Translations under genes and position numbers: made by a program
Shown here: positions 43,252 through 52,505 of the stretch, in pieces
How positions within the stretch are numbered: position 1 is the first letter of the stretch
Layout: the number at the start of each line of letters is the position of its first letter
Notes under the pieces: generated by a model
Database searches by the model: none
The model's input: only the letters and a program-made list of their open reading frames with translations
Told to the model about the DNA's origin: nothing
From: Paraclostridium sordellii
GTDB taxonomy: Bacteria > Bacillota > Clostridia > Peptostreptococcales > Peptostreptococcaceae
Direction: 5' to 3'
Length of the DNA stretch: 64,000 nt
NCBI RefSeq assembly: GCF_000953675.1
Contig: NZ_LN679998.1
Location: 2,544,102-2,608,101, forward strand

Positions 43252-43306
43252 AAAAGAGGTTGAATATCACAAACGACTTAGTTCGTTGATCATATTCAAC
43301 CTCTTT
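43252..43306. terminator. bidirectional terminator at the module border
   Basis: AAAGAGGTTGAATAT (43252-43266) pairs perfectly with its complement (43292-43306); inside, CAACGA/TCGTTTG-type bases can extend the stem. It ends the M42 peptidase transcript on the minus strand. Confidence 0.9.
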
Positions 43307-43332
43307 ATTTACCTCATTTTCTGGCTTTTAAA

Positions 43333-44373
43333 TTAATTTTTTAACATGTAATTTACTAATAATTTAAATGTATTTTCAATAGCATCAATATGTGTTCTTT
43401 CATAGTGATGACTTGTATCTACTCCTGGTCCTATATTTGCAAACCTTAAATCTTCTCCCCATTTTATTGCTTGTGATGAATCTGAACTATAGTTGTTAAA
43501 TAAATCTATATTATAATTTATGTTATGTTCTTGTGCTATATCTTCTAGCTTGAATCTTAGGTATGAATCATATACTGTTTGTTTATCTTTTGCTACTATA
43601 CATACACTGTGTTCATTTGATGTTTGTCCGTCTCCTATTGGTGCTATATCTATTGATACAAGTTCAGTTGTTTTTTCTGGTATTGCTTTTGATAGTCCAT
43701 GTCCTACTTCTTCATAGTTACTTATATAAAAGTTTGTTGTGTGTTCTGGTTTTAAGTTATTTGTTTTAAAGTATTTTGCTAACTCTAACACTATTGCAAT
43801 AGCTGCTTTGTTATCTATATATCTACTTTTTATAAATCCGTTTTTATTGTATTCAAATCTTGTGTCCATGTATATAAAGTCCCCAACTTTTACTCCTAAA
43901 TCTAGAACGTCTTCTTTACAATTTACTTCTTCATCTAGCCTAATTAGCATAGTGTCCCCTGTTCTTTCACTTGCTGCTAGTTCTTGTCCATATGTATGAG
44001 TTGATGCATATTTAAACGTTACTGTTCCTCTTATATGTCCATTTTTCCTAGTTATTATATTACAGTTTTCTCCTTCTACCGAATCCCAGCATCCCCCACC
44101 GATTCTATGGTATTTTATTTTTCCATCATAAGTTATTTCTTTTACCATAGCTCCTAGTGTGTCCATATGTGCTGATATTGTTATTTGATTTTCATCATCT
44201 TTCCCTTTTAGAGTTGCAATTAACCCACCTTTTTTAGTTAATTTGCAGTCTAGCCCTAGTTTTTCAAAGTCTTTTTTGCATTCTGAAATTGCTATATCTG
44301 TATATCCAGCAGGGCTTGGTATATCAAGATATTTTTTCATTATTGATACTGTGTTCTCTATATTAAAGTTCAT
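43333..44373 (-). CDS. M42-family aminopeptidase/glutamyl-type metallopeptidase
   Basis: The ATG at 44373 behind AAAGGGGG is chosen; an upstream start at 44433 would add 20 unlikely residues. The 346-residue metallopeptidase has the two-zinc set: ISAHMDTLGAM (His, Asp), SRYIDNKAAI (bridging Asp), YEEVGHG (Glu pair), SIDIAPIGDG (Asp) and TSHHYERTH (His). These cytosolic, often dodecameric enzymes trim peptides from the N-terminus. Single gene bordering the replication module. Confidence 0.92.
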   Translation of the reverse strand: MNFNIENTVSIMKKYLDIPSPAGYTDIAISECKKDFEKLGLDCKLTKKGGLIATLKGKDDENQITISAHMDTLGAMVKEITYDGKIKYHRIGGGCWDSVEGENCNIITRKNGHIRGTVTFKYASTHTYGQELAASERTGDTMLIRLDEEVNCKEDVLDLGVKVGDFIYMDTRFEYNKNGFIKSRYIDNKAAIAIVLELAKYFKTNNLKPEHTTNFYISNYEEVGHGLSKAIPEKTTELVSIDIAPIGDGQTSNEHSVCIVAKDKQTVYDSYLRFKLEDIAQEHNINYNIDLFNNYSSDSSQAIKWGEDLRFANIGPGVDTSHHYERTHIDAIENTFKLLVNYMLKN

Positions 44374-44431
44374 GTAAATATACCCCCTTTTTAAGGATAT
44401 TATATCACAACAATTTGAAAACGTTTTTAAC

Positions 44432-44471
44432 ATTAAAAAAGCTGATTCATAGTTTTTTAGAATCAGCTTTA
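44432..44471 (-). terminator. terminator overlapping the end of the VanZ-like gene
   Basis: AAAGCTGATTC and GAATCAGCTTT pair around an 11-base loop, followed by TTTTAATG on the minus strand. The stem includes the last codons of the gene. Confidence 0.82.
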
Positions 44472-44933
44472 ACTTTTTATTTTATTTTTTCTTAAGTTTA
44501 GTATTTTGTTTATTATGAACACTAGTAATAATCCTATTGTTGCTCCTAGTGTATCTACTAGTACGTCTTTGAATTCTCCACTTCTTCCAGTTATGAAAAG
44601 TTGATGGATTTCATCTGTACAAGCATATATGAAGCATCCTATTAGTGAGTATAGATATGCTTTTTTATTGTTTATATTTTTAAATACCATATATATTAAT
44701 ATTGCTAGCATAAAGTATAGAAACATGTGTGCAGATTTACGAATTAAAAATTCTGCTATTCCTATTTTCATTAGTTCTTTTATTGTATTACCTATAATAG
44801 GAAGGTTGCTTAACATATTTATAAAACCACCAGATTGAGATGATGATATTGATGCTGGTTGGTTTGACATATAGTAGATAAGTCCCATCCATATTATTGT
44901 TAATCCTACCCATATATTTTTAAATTTTTTCAT
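44469..44933 (-). CDS. VanZ-family membrane protein
   Basis: A 154-residue protein of the second VanZ type: MSNQPASISSSQSGG, LIRKSAHMFLYFMLAILIYM, and CTDEIHQLFITGRSGEFKDVLVDTLGATIGL, with four membrane segments. The RKSAH and DEIHQ motifs are strongly conserved. It stands alone next to a VanZ remnant on the other strand. Function unknown. Confidence 0.88.
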   Translation of the reverse strand: MKKFKNIWVGLTIIWMGLIYYMSNQPASISSSQSGGFINMLSNLPIIGNTIKELMKIGIAEFLIRKSAHMFLYFMLAILIYMVFKNINNKKAYLYSLIGCFIYACTDEIHQLFITGRSGEFKDVLVDTLGATIGLLLVFIINKILNLRKNKIKS

Positions 44934-45029
44934 AAAATACCCTCTTAATTTTGTTTTTTATCAATGCTTTTCATTATATCATAATTGTAACACGTGTTTA
45001 TAACTATTAGGATTTTTTAATATATTTAA

Positions 45030-45230
45030 TTTAAAGGTACAAAATTAAAATCAATAATATTGTATCTATACTCAACTATATTTGTAGAAATAATTCAACT
45101 AATATTACCTGGTCGTTTAACTGATATAGATGATATAATTCTAAACTTTTTAAGAGGATATATAGGAGTTTTATTAGCTATAAAATTTGTAAATTATATA
45201 AATAGAAAACAAAAAACTCATAGAGTTTAA
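45030..45230 (+). pseudogene. C-terminal remnant of a VanZ-family gene
   Basis: A frame open from 45030 to the stop at 45228-45230 reads SIILYLYSTIFVEIIQLILP, then TDIDDIILNFLRGYIGVLL and AIKFVNYIN. This is the last third of a VanZ domain, including the FVEIIQ and DIDDIILN motifs, and is similar to the gene at 27511. There is no start or N-terminal part; a stop codon precedes it at 45027. The upstream 95 bases are AT-rich without features. Confidence 0.8.
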
Positions 45231-45252
45231 TCTATGAGCTTTTTGTTTTCTA
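45203..45252. terminator. bidirectional terminator at the end of the polysaccharide cluster
   Basis: A near-perfect stem of about 20 bp (AGAAAACAAAAA-CTCATAGA with its complement), loop of about 7 bases. It ends the minus-strand cluster after manA and overlaps the VanZ remnant. Confidence 0.9.
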
Positions 45253-45253
45253 T

Positions 45254-46063
45254 TTATATATATGCCTTTATTAATTCTATATCTCCATGTATCTTGTAAC
45301 TTATTCTATTAGGTATATATATAGTTTCTTCATTTTTTAAATCTATTTTTTCTCCATTACTATATATAAATCCGCTTCCCCCTATTACAGTATATGAGTG
45401 AAAGTCAGACTCTACAACATCTTCATAAATACTATCTACAGATACCTTTTCAATATTGAAATATGGTGTTTCTAATTTAGTGAAATTTTCTATTTTTCCC
45501 CCGTTATTTTTACCATTAAAGTCTATTACATCTAATGATTTGTTTATATGTAATTCTCTATCCCTTCCCCAATCATACATCCTATAAGTTATATCACTAC
45601 TTTGTTGGACTTCTATTAATTTTACTCCGTCCTCTATAGCATGCACTGTTCCTGATGGTATATATATCATATCACCTTTTCTTACATTTATTCTTTCTAA
45701 ATAATTTTCAACATCTCCTGAATCAATTATTTTCGAAAATTCTGACTTATTTAAACCTTCCTTTAGTCCACATATAAGTGTTGCTCCTTCTTTCGCCTCT
45801 AATATATACCAACATTCTGTTTTTCCACTATCATTTTCATTTATTTTTGCATACTCATCATCTGGATGTACTTGAACAGATAAAGTATCCTCTGCTTTAA
45901 TTACTTTAATCATTATAGGTAGTTCTTTCCCTAACTTTTTTAGCAAAGTATTTTTACTATTAGTTATAGTACTATGTCCATTATTATGAGTAGATAAATT
46001 CCACTTTTCATACCCCCATATTTTTTTGTTATAAAAAGGTTCCAGCTTTAATATATTCTTCAT
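45254..46063 (-). CDS. manA: mannose-6-phosphate isomerase, class I
   Basis: A 269-residue cupin enzyme that turns fructose-6-phosphate into mannose-6-phosphate. It keeps SVQVHPDDEYA (zinc His), GKTECWYILEA, PSGTVHAIEDG, and SSDITYRMYDWGRDR. It is somewhat shorter than the usual 310 residues, through a reduced C-terminal part. It feeds the GDP-mannose/GDP-fucose branch of the cluster (mutase, manC, gmd, fcl). Last gene of the cluster. Confidence 0.92.
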   Translation of the reverse strand: MKNILKLEPFYNKKIWGYEKWNLSTHNNGHSTITNSKNTLLKKLGKELPIMIKVIKAEDTLSVQVHPDDEYAKINENDSGKTECWYILEAKEGATLICGLKEGLNKSEFSKIIDSGDVENYLERINVRKGDMIYIPSGTVHAIEDGVKLIEVQQSSDITYRMYDWGRDRELHINKSLDVIDFNGKNNGGKIENFTKLETPYFNIEKVSVDSIYEDVVESDFHSYTVIGGSGFIYSNGEKIDLKNEETIYIPNRISYKIHGDIELIKAYI

Positions 46064-46091
46064 AAATTACTCACCCTTAATAAACCTTGAA

Positions 46092-47066
46092 TCATCCTTC
46101 ATAATTTTTTCCAAATATAAATTCATGTAATACATTTAAATTTTCGCTTTTATCCCACTCTATTACCCAACCTTTTTCCTGGCTTACTATACGTCCAGTC
46201 CTATGTTCTTTTAATGGAAATTCTAATTGATCTAGATTCTTGTCTTTTATATTATATACTGTATATCCTAAATCCATCATTTCTACTGGGCTTATATTTG
46301 TTTTAGTATTTTGTAATAAAATATCAGAAGCTCTTTTATAAGTCATAGGACCTTGTTTTAAAAACTCATTATAAACACTTTGAGCTATCTCCCTGTGTCT
46401 ATTATCTCTTGCATATGCACTATCAGTATATCTAATTCTACTAAATGCTAATGCTTGATATCCGTTCAATCTTTGGACCCCCGATTCATTTATATATTCT
46501 TTAGGATCTTTATCTTCTCGATTACCATAATATTCATAACATGCATCTATGTATTTATTAACCTCGTTTTTATCTTTTTCTTTTACATCAACTTCTACTC
46601 CACCTATCTCATCTATAATATCTATAAATGAAACAAAGTTTACAGCTACATATCTATCTATCTCTAAGTCAAAGTTTATTTTAAATACTTCTTTTAATAA
46701 ATCAATTCCTCCATAAGCATATGCATGAGTTAATTTTTCGTATCCATAATTCGGTATCTCTACATATGTATCTCTTGCAATAGAAGTTATCTTTAATTTT
46801 TTATTTATTCCATCTATAGTGCATAACATAACTGAGTCTGATCGATTCCCTTTGTCTATATTGGTTCCATCTATCCCTACTAAAAGTATATTAGTTATAC
46901 CCTCTACCATTTTCCCGTCACGTTCTTCTTTTTTAGATTGTGAACCTTTTACTTCATCTTTAACATATATCGAATCTAATTTTGTATATATATATCCAAA
47001 TATACCCAATACCAAAACTAATATAGATATAAATATCCCCCATATCATTTTTTTAGACTTATTCAT
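46092..47066 (-). CDS. LytR-CpsA-Psr family glycopolymer ligase
   Basis: A 324-residue protein with one N-terminal membrane helix (about 8-25) and an extracellular LCP domain: ILLVGIDGTN, GNRSDSVMLCTID, ITSIARDTYVEIP, KLTHAYAYGG, and RLNGYQALAFSRIRY with DNRHREIAQ. LCP enzymes attach glycopolymers from the lipid carrier to peptidoglycan. Its place between galU and manA suggests it anchors the polysaccharide made by this cluster. Confidence 0.93.
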   Translation of the reverse strand: MNKSKKMIWGIFISILVLVLGIFGYIYTKLDSIYVKDEVKGSQSKKEERDGKMVEGITNILLVGIDGTNIDKGNRSDSVMLCTIDGINKKLKITSIARDTYVEIPNYGYEKLTHAYAYGGIDLLKEVFKINFDLEIDRYVAVNFVSFIDIIDEIGGVEVDVKEKDKNEVNKYIDACYEYYGNREDKDPKEYINESGVQRLNGYQALAFSRIRYTDSAYARDNRHREIAQSVYNEFLKQGPMTYKRASDILLQNTKTNISPVEMMDLGYTVYNIKDKNLDQLEFPLKEHRTGRIVSQEKGWVIEWDKSENLNVLHEFIFGKNYEG

Positions 47067-47091
47067 ACTTCCCCCAACAAATAATATAAAT

Positions 47092-48033
47092 TTAATCTAT
47101 TGTTGTAGCTACTTTATTTACAATTTCAAATTCATCAAATATTTCACTATTATACTCTTTATTCTGATCAACTGTCATTTTTAAAAAATCCATAAACTCT
47201 TTTCCAATGCATTCTTTTTTTAATGCAAAATCTACAGTTGCTTGTAAGAAACCTAGTTTATCTCCTACATCGTATCTTTTTCCCTCAAAGTTATATGCAT
47301 ATATTGCTTCTTGTCCTGATAACGTTTTCAAAGCATCTGTTAGTTGTATTTCTCCACCTTTACCTGGCTTTTGATTTTCAAGTATCTCAAATATAGTAGG
47401 CGTTATTATATATCTTCCTAGTATCGCAATATTTGATGGAGCATCTTCTACCTTTGGTTTTTCAACCATATCCTTTACTTTATATACTCTATCTTCTATA
47501 CATTTAACATCTAATATACCATACTTATCAGTATTTTCTTTTTTAACTTCTTGTACCCCTATTATTGATGTTTTGTATTCATTGTATGTATTTATAAGTT
47601 GAGCTAAACAAGGAGTGTCGTTGTCAACTATATCATCACCTAATAATACTGCAAATGGTTCATTTCCCACAAAACTTTTGGCACAATTTATAGCATGTCC
47701 AAGTCCTTTAGGCTCTTTTTGTCTTATGAAATGAATATCTACCATGTTAGATATATCTTTAACCATTTCCAACATTTCAACTTTTCCTTTTTGTTCCAGC
47801 TCAAGCTCAAGTTCAATACTACGGTCAAAATGATCTTCTATTGATTTTTTATTTCTTCCAGTAACTATTAATATTTCTTCTATCCCTGAATTAACAGCTT
47901 CTTCTATTATGTATTGTAAAGTTGGTTTGTCCACTATAGGTAACATCTCTTTTGGTTGAGACTTTGTTGCTGGTAAAAATCTTGTTCCAAGCCCAGCAGC
48001 AGGTATAATTGCTTTTTTTACACTCTTTTTCAC
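47092..48033 (-). CDS. galU: UTP-glucose-1-phosphate uridylyltransferase (copy 2)
   Basis: A 313-residue enzyme nearly identical to the copy at 14878 over the first 270 residues (same PAAGLGTRFLPATKSQPKEM, LLGDDIV and VEKPKVE motifs) but with a different C-terminal tail. It supplies UDP-glucose for UDP-glucose dehydrogenase, whose gene is 27 bp upstream. The duplication probably lets the cluster have its own UDP-glucose supply. Confidence 0.96.
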   Translation of the reverse strand: MKKSVKKAIIPAAGLGTRFLPATKSQPKEMLPIVDKPTLQYIIEEAVNSGIEEILIVTGRNKKSIEDHFDRSIELELELEQKGKVEMLEMVKDISNMVDIHFIRQKEPKGLGHAINCAKSFVGNEPFAVLLGDDIVDNDTPCLAQLINTYNEYKTSIIGVQEVKKENTDKYGILDVKCIEDRVYKVKDMVEKPKVEDAPSNIAILGRYIITPTIFEILENQKPGKGGEIQLTDALKTLSGQEAIYAYNFEGKRYDVGDKLGFLQATVDFALKKECIGKEFMDFLKMTVDQNKEYNSEIFDEFEIVNKVATTID

Positions 48034-48060
48034 TTCTACATCTCCCTTTAAATTAATATA

Positions 48061-49227
48061 CTAGTCTCTATTAAATAAGTCCCTTGTATAAACTTTTTCC
48101 TCAATATCAAATAACTCTTTTGATAATCTATTAGATACTACAACATCACACATTAACTTAAATTCATCTAAATCTCTTATTACTTTAGAGTTGAAGAAAT
48201 TATCCTCTTTTAAAACAGGTTCGTATACAACAACTTCAATCCCTCTAGATTTGATTCTTTTCATTATTCCCTGAACAGAAGATGCTCTAAAGTTATCTGA
48301 ATCGGTTTTCATAGTTAATCTATATATTCCTACTACTTTTGGATTTTTCTTTACTATCATATCTGCAACATGATCTTTTCTTGTTCTATTAGCATCTACT
48401 ATTGCACCTATTATATTATTAGGAACATCTTCATAATTTGCTCTTAATTGTTTTGTATCCTTTGGTAAACAATACCCCCCATACCCAAATGAAGGATTAT
48501 TATAGTGAGTCCCAATTCTTGGATCTAATCCAACACCTTCTATTATTTGTTTTGTATTTAATCCCCTAAGCTCTGCATATGTATCTAGTTCATTAAAATA
48601 TGCTACTCTTAATGCAAGATATGTGTTAGAAAATAGCTTTACAGCTTCTGCTTCAGTGGAATTAGTTAATAAAACTGGTACATCTTTTTTGATTGCACCT
48701 TCTAATAAAAGGTCTGCAAATTTTTGTGCTCTTTCTGATTGTTCTCCTACTATTATTCTTGAAGGATATAAATTATCATGTAATGCTTTTCCCTCTCTTA
48801 AGAACTCGGGGGAAAATATTATATTATCAGTATCAAACATCGCTTTTACTTTTTCTGTATATCCCACTGGCACAGTTGATTTTATTATCATTGTCGCATC
48901 CGGGTTTATAGCTAAGACATTAGCTATGACAGCTTCAACACTTCTAGTGTTAAAATAGTTTTTTTCTGGATCATAATCTGTAGGCGTAGATATTACTACA
49001 TAATCTGCTCCTTGATATGCTTTATAAATATCAGTAGTAGCCATTAAGTTCAGTTCTTTAGTATATAGATATTCTTCAATCTCCTTATCTACTATTGGAG
49101 ATTTTTTATTATTTATAAAGTCAACTTTTTCTTGTATTATGTCTACTGCTACTACTTCATTATTTTGAGATAGTAGTATCGCATTAGATAAGCCAACATA
49201 ACCAGTCCCAGCTATTGCAATTTTCAC
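48061..49227 (-). CDS. ugd: UDP-glucose 6-dehydrogenase
   Basis: A 388-residue enzyme that oxidises UDP-glucose to UDP-glucuronate with two NAD+. Rossmann motif [13 protein letters not shown] at the start, [21 protein letters not shown], and the catalytic cysteine in [14 protein letters not shown] (about 257). It is of the short HasB-like form. With galU it gives the acidic sugar of the polymer. It starts a sub-operon (ugd, galU, LCP, manA) after a 330-bp gap. The ATG follows AGGAGG. Confidence 0.95.
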   Translation of the reverse strand: MKIAIAGTGYVGLSNAILLSQNNEVVAVDIIQEKVDFINNKKSPIVDKEIEEYLYTKELNLMATTDIYKAYQGADYVVISTPTDYDPEKNYFNTRSVEAVIANVLAINPDATMIIKSTVPVGYTEKVKAMFDTDNIIFSPEFLREGKALHDNLYPSRIIVGEQSERAQKFADLLLEGAIKKDVPVLLTNSTEAEAVKLFSNTYLALRVAYFNELDTYAELRGLNTKQIIEGVGLDPRIGTHYNNPSFGYGGYCLPKDTKQLRANYEDVPNNIIGAIVDANRTRKDHVADMIVKKNPKVVGIYRLTMKTDSDNFRASSVQGIMKRIKSRGIEVVVYEPVLKEDNFFNSKVIRDLDEFKLMCDVVVSNRLSKELFDIEEKVYTRDLFNRD

Positions 49228-49559
49228 AATTATAGTCCTCCTAATATTACTTTCAGTTTTTATAATACTTCTATTTACATAAGTAAATTTTTAATATTTT
49301 ACTTTCCATATGAATATACTACTTATTGTTTTTATAGTAATATATTCATTAGTCTAATAGATATATATTAAATTTAGATTCAAATATTTAGTATAAAAAT
49401 AGTCGATATTCATTCTAATAAGTATAATTTTTTATATATTTTTTTAATTTACTCCTAACTCTATTAGAAATTTACATTTATCCTTTATGATGTAGCTATT
49501 TAACTTAAATCTATCTATTTGTCTTTAACAAAAGTAATCTATCTAAATTTTTATTTTAT
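49228..49559. other. intergenic gap inside the polysaccharide cluster
   Basis: A 332-bp, very AT-rich gap between a glycosyltransferase and ugd. It probably holds a promoter for ugd-galU-LCP-manA: a TATACT box with a weak -35 is seen on the minus strand near 49390-49420, but it is not convincing. No ORF, strong hairpin or terminator was recognised. Confidence 0.35.
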
Positions 49560-50732
49560 TTACATTGAAATACTATCTAAAACTTTCTTTAATTGAGTTT
49601 CCCAACTTAAATTTTGTAATGCATATTCCCTCATATCTTTTAATACACTTTCATTAGATAAATTCTTGTAAAATTCTATAATTTTAGTGATATCAATTGA
49701 AGATTCATCCATTGGTACTTTTAATATATATGGGAAATCTTTCGGGAAATCATTTACATTTAAAGCTGTTACAAATGGTATACCTCTTGAACAATATTCT
49801 CTTATTTTTATAGAAGTATCTGAATAAACACCTTGTCTAAAAAAACCTAAATTCCCAATTGCAATGTCCATATTATTAAATAATTCATTTAATTCATTGC
49901 CTACTACTACACCTTTAAAAAATACGTATTTTTCAATATTATATTCTTTTGCTAAATCTATTAATTCTTGTGTATTTCCATTTCCGACCATATATATGTT
50001 AACCGTTGTAAAAAATTTTTTATTACGATCATAATATTCTTTTAAACCTTTAAGTAATCTATCATATCCATGCCAATAAGAGAATGTAGCTAAACAAACT
50101 AAATTTATAGATTCATGTGTTGCAGGTTTACGCTTAGGTATTGATTCATTATCAACTCCATTATTAATAAATAAGATATTATCTTTTTCTATATTATCTG
50201 AACATATGGCAACTATCTTGGATATACTTCTCCTAAGTCTTTTATACATATATTCTTCTTGTAAATGTAACAGCATCCAGTAAGGTGTTTTAGGATTCGA
50301 ACCCCAGGTTGGTATTTCCCATACCACTTTAATTTCTTTATTTGAAAACTCTTTAATTAAATATGCTAATTTTCTTGTAATAGGCATTATTCTTCTTATA
50401 TAAATCATATTAAATCCATAATTTTCCGTCATTTCCTCAAGAAAGTTTAAACACTCATTTAACCTATATGAACTTGATATCTTTCTGTTTATTGTTGATT
50501 TTTCTGTACAATACTTAGCCTTTTCACTTAACACTTTCTCTCTTACCAATTTAAGTTCATTACTAATATTATCAAATCTATATAGTCTAACGTAATTATT
50601 TGACGATGTGCAAAAGTAACTTTCTAAACCTAACTTAGCAAAAGCTTTTACTTGATTCTTTATTTTCATATTGATTCCAACTGTTTCTGAATCTTCTCTC
50701 CATATTGTAAAATAACATATTTTTTTATTCAT
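49560..50732 (-). CDS. glycosyltransferase (GT-B, family 4-like)
   Basis: A 390-residue protein with a C-terminal GT-B half: LVCLATFSYWHGYDRLLKGLKEYY, VNIYMVGNGNTQELIDLAKEYNIEKYVFFKGVVVGNELNELFNNMDIAIGNLGFF, SIKIREYCSRGIPFVTALNVND. The EYCSRGIP segment stands in for the usual E-x7-E motif. The acceptor and donor are unknown. It follows the polymerase gene by 2 bp. Confidence 0.82.
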   Translation of the reverse strand: MNKKICYFTIWREDSETVGINMKIKNQVKAFAKLGLESYFCTSSNNYVRLYRFDNISNELKLVREKVLSEKAKYCTEKSTINRKISSSYRLNECLNFLEEMTENYGFNMIYIRRIMPITRKLAYLIKEFSNKEIKVVWEIPTWGSNPKTPYWMLLHLQEEYMYKRLRRSISKIVAICSDNIEKDNILFINNGVDNESIPKRKPATHESINLVCLATFSYWHGYDRLLKGLKEYYDRNKKFFTTVNIYMVGNGNTQELIDLAKEYNIEKYVFFKGVVVGNELNELFNNMDIAIGNLGFFRQGVYSDTSIKIREYCSRGIPFVTALNVNDFPKDFPYILKVPMDESSIDITKIIEFYKNLSNESVLKDMREYALQNLSWETQLKKVLDSISM

Positions 50733-50734
50733 AC

Positions 50735-51898
50735 TTAATTACCTCTTAAACATATTTTTGATAACCGATTAACTTCTATTGTTTGAAAAGCATACATTAC
50801 ATATGTCCATAGAAACCATGATAGTGCAACTCCAGGAACAAATAACATATTTTCACTTAAACTGTATACATACATCATTATAAAGAAAGAAATTCCAATA
50901 GTATCATTAATTTTATTTTTAAATATCCTAATAAAAATAAATGTAATAAACAAAAGCATTAAAGTTAAGCCTATTATCCCACTATTAATTATATTTGTCA
51001 TATACCAGTTATCAGAAAATCTTATCCCTTCAATACTATTGATATTAGAAGTACTTCCTCCTCCTGCTCCAAATATTAAATACCCATTATCTTTCAATAC
51101 TCGAAAGTTGTTAACTAATATTTCATCTCTTCCGCTACTATTCAAAACAAGACTTTCGCCAAAGTTAAGAACAAAAAAAATACTTAAACTTATAATTAAT
51201 GTACTGTATACTAAATTTTTATACTTATTAAATTTACTTGAAAAGATAAAAAATGCTTCAGATATCAAAAATACAATTAATGCATACACCCCTGATCTAG
51301 ATCCTGTTGAAAGTAATGGACCTAATAAAAAAATCATAAGTAAGTTCATTAATTTAGATTTTTTTACTTTTTTTATTCTAAAATACATTAATAATATTTC
51401 TAGTACAATAAACATAGCTGTAAAATTAGCATGGCTATATCCAAATGTAGCTCTGTTAATTCTATCTCCCGTAAAAACACTCATAACCGTATTAATATTA
51501 ATTTGATCTATATTTACAACTATTTGATATAATAGCGGAATACTATTGGAGATAATCATATAATTAATTGTCTTGTTTTTATCTTCATTTAAAATAGTTC
51601 CACCAATATATGAAACGATTATGAAGCATATAGTAAATACATAGTATAGTACAGTATCTGTTTCAATATTAAAGCTTGATATTGGACAAAAAAAGTAAAC
51701 AATGGAAACTACTAATATAAATTTAAAAACTTTTTCATTTATTAATATTTTTTTTCTTCCTATAAAATATAAAATAACAGTGCTCACATATACAATTCTA
51801 TATAAATTTGAATTGCCTGTTATTGAGGTTAATTGAAAACACATTGGTAAACTGCAGATTAAAAAAGTTAATAATTTTATTTTTTTGATCTTTGCCAT
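50735..51898 (-). CDS. polysaccharide polymerase, Wzy/O-antigen-ligase type
   Basis: A 387-residue membrane protein with about ten or more helices and a large external loop (residues 225-310) that includes GAGGGSTSNINS. LSTGSRSGVYAL lies ahead of it, as in O-antigen ligase/Wzy proteins. It would join repeat units on the lipid carrier outside the membrane. The ATG at 51898 is preferred over a GTG one codon earlier. Sequence conservation in this family is low; topology and context support the call. Confidence 0.82.
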   Translation of the reverse strand: MAKIKKIKLLTFLICSLPMCFQLTSITGNSNLYRIVYVSTVILYFIGRKKILINEKVFKFILVVSIVYFFCPISSFNIETDTVLYYVFTICFIIVSYIGGTILNEDKNKTINYMIISNSIPLLYQIVVNIDQININTVMSVFTGDRINRATFGYSHANFTAMFIVLEILLMYFRIKKVKKSKLMNLLMIFLLGPLLSTGSRSGVYALIVFLISEAFFIFSSKFNKYKNLVYSTLIISLSIFFVLNFGESLVLNSSGRDEILVNNFRVLKDNGYLIFGAGGGSTSNINSIEGIRFSDNWYMTNIINSGIIGLTLMLLFITFIFIRIFKNKINDTIGISFFIMMYVYSLSENMLFVPGVALSWFLWTYVMYAFQTIEVNRLSKICLRGN

Positions 51899-51914
51899 CA
51901 CTATATCCTAAGTT

Positions 51915-52460
51915 TTATTTCTCTATAAAATATTCATTTTCAATATACTTTTTTTCTGCCCATTCTTTTGTATTCAGTATTATTTTAGATGGATTTCCAA
52001 TTACAATACTATTGTCAGGAATAGTACCTTTAACTACTGAACATGCTCCAACTATAACATTTTTGCCAATATGTGTTCCTGGAAGTAAGGTACTTCTAGT
52101 TCCAATAAAACTATTTTCTCCTACATAAATTCCTTTCAAAAACAATTCATCTTTATTTGGTATCGGATTATTTTTACCTATAGCCTGAAGACCTCGTGCA
52201 ATAGAATAGTCATGAGTTAAAAATTGTACTTCACTCGATATAACACAGTCATTTCCTAGGTGTATAATTGAGTAATCATTTCCATCAAACGTAGCTGTAG
52301 TTGCTATATATCTAGGTATACCTTGTATATTCATTCCATATTTTTTTAAATGTTGTGTATATTTCTTTGTATACAAATTAGAGTCTAAATGAGCTATTTG
52401 TTTAATACAAAATCTTGAGATTACTTTTTTAATCTTTTTTAACACTTTCATAATTTTCAT
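51915..52460 (-). CDS. hexapeptide-repeat acyltransferase
   Basis: A 181-residue left-handed beta-helix protein: VISSEVQFLTHDYSI, then GIYVGENSFIGTRSTLLPGTHIGKNVIVGACSVVKGTIPDNSIVIGNPSKII with the typical hexapeptide rhythm. The H-D-Y pair and the closing GNPSKII fit CatB/WbbJ-type O-acetyltransferases. It likely acetylates a sugar of the polymer. Flanked by the polymerase and a glycosyltransferase. Confidence 0.88.
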   Translation of the reverse strand: MKIMKVLKKIKKVISRFCIKQIAHLDSNLYTKKYTQHLKKYGMNIQGIPRYIATTATFDGNDYSIIHLGNDCVISSEVQFLTHDYSIARGLQAIGKNNPIPNKDELFLKGIYVGENSFIGTRSTLLPGTHIGKNVIVGACSVVKGTIPDNSIVIGNPSKIILNTKEWAEKKYIENEYFIEK

Positions 52461-52505
52461 TATCCTTCTCCCTTAATTTTCCGTTCTTTACGTCTTTATG
52501 TTAAC

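Noticed and set aside
36445-43332. Attachment-site direct repeats around the replication module
   Set aside because: By eye no matching repeat pair was found at the two borders; a computed search could still find a short one.
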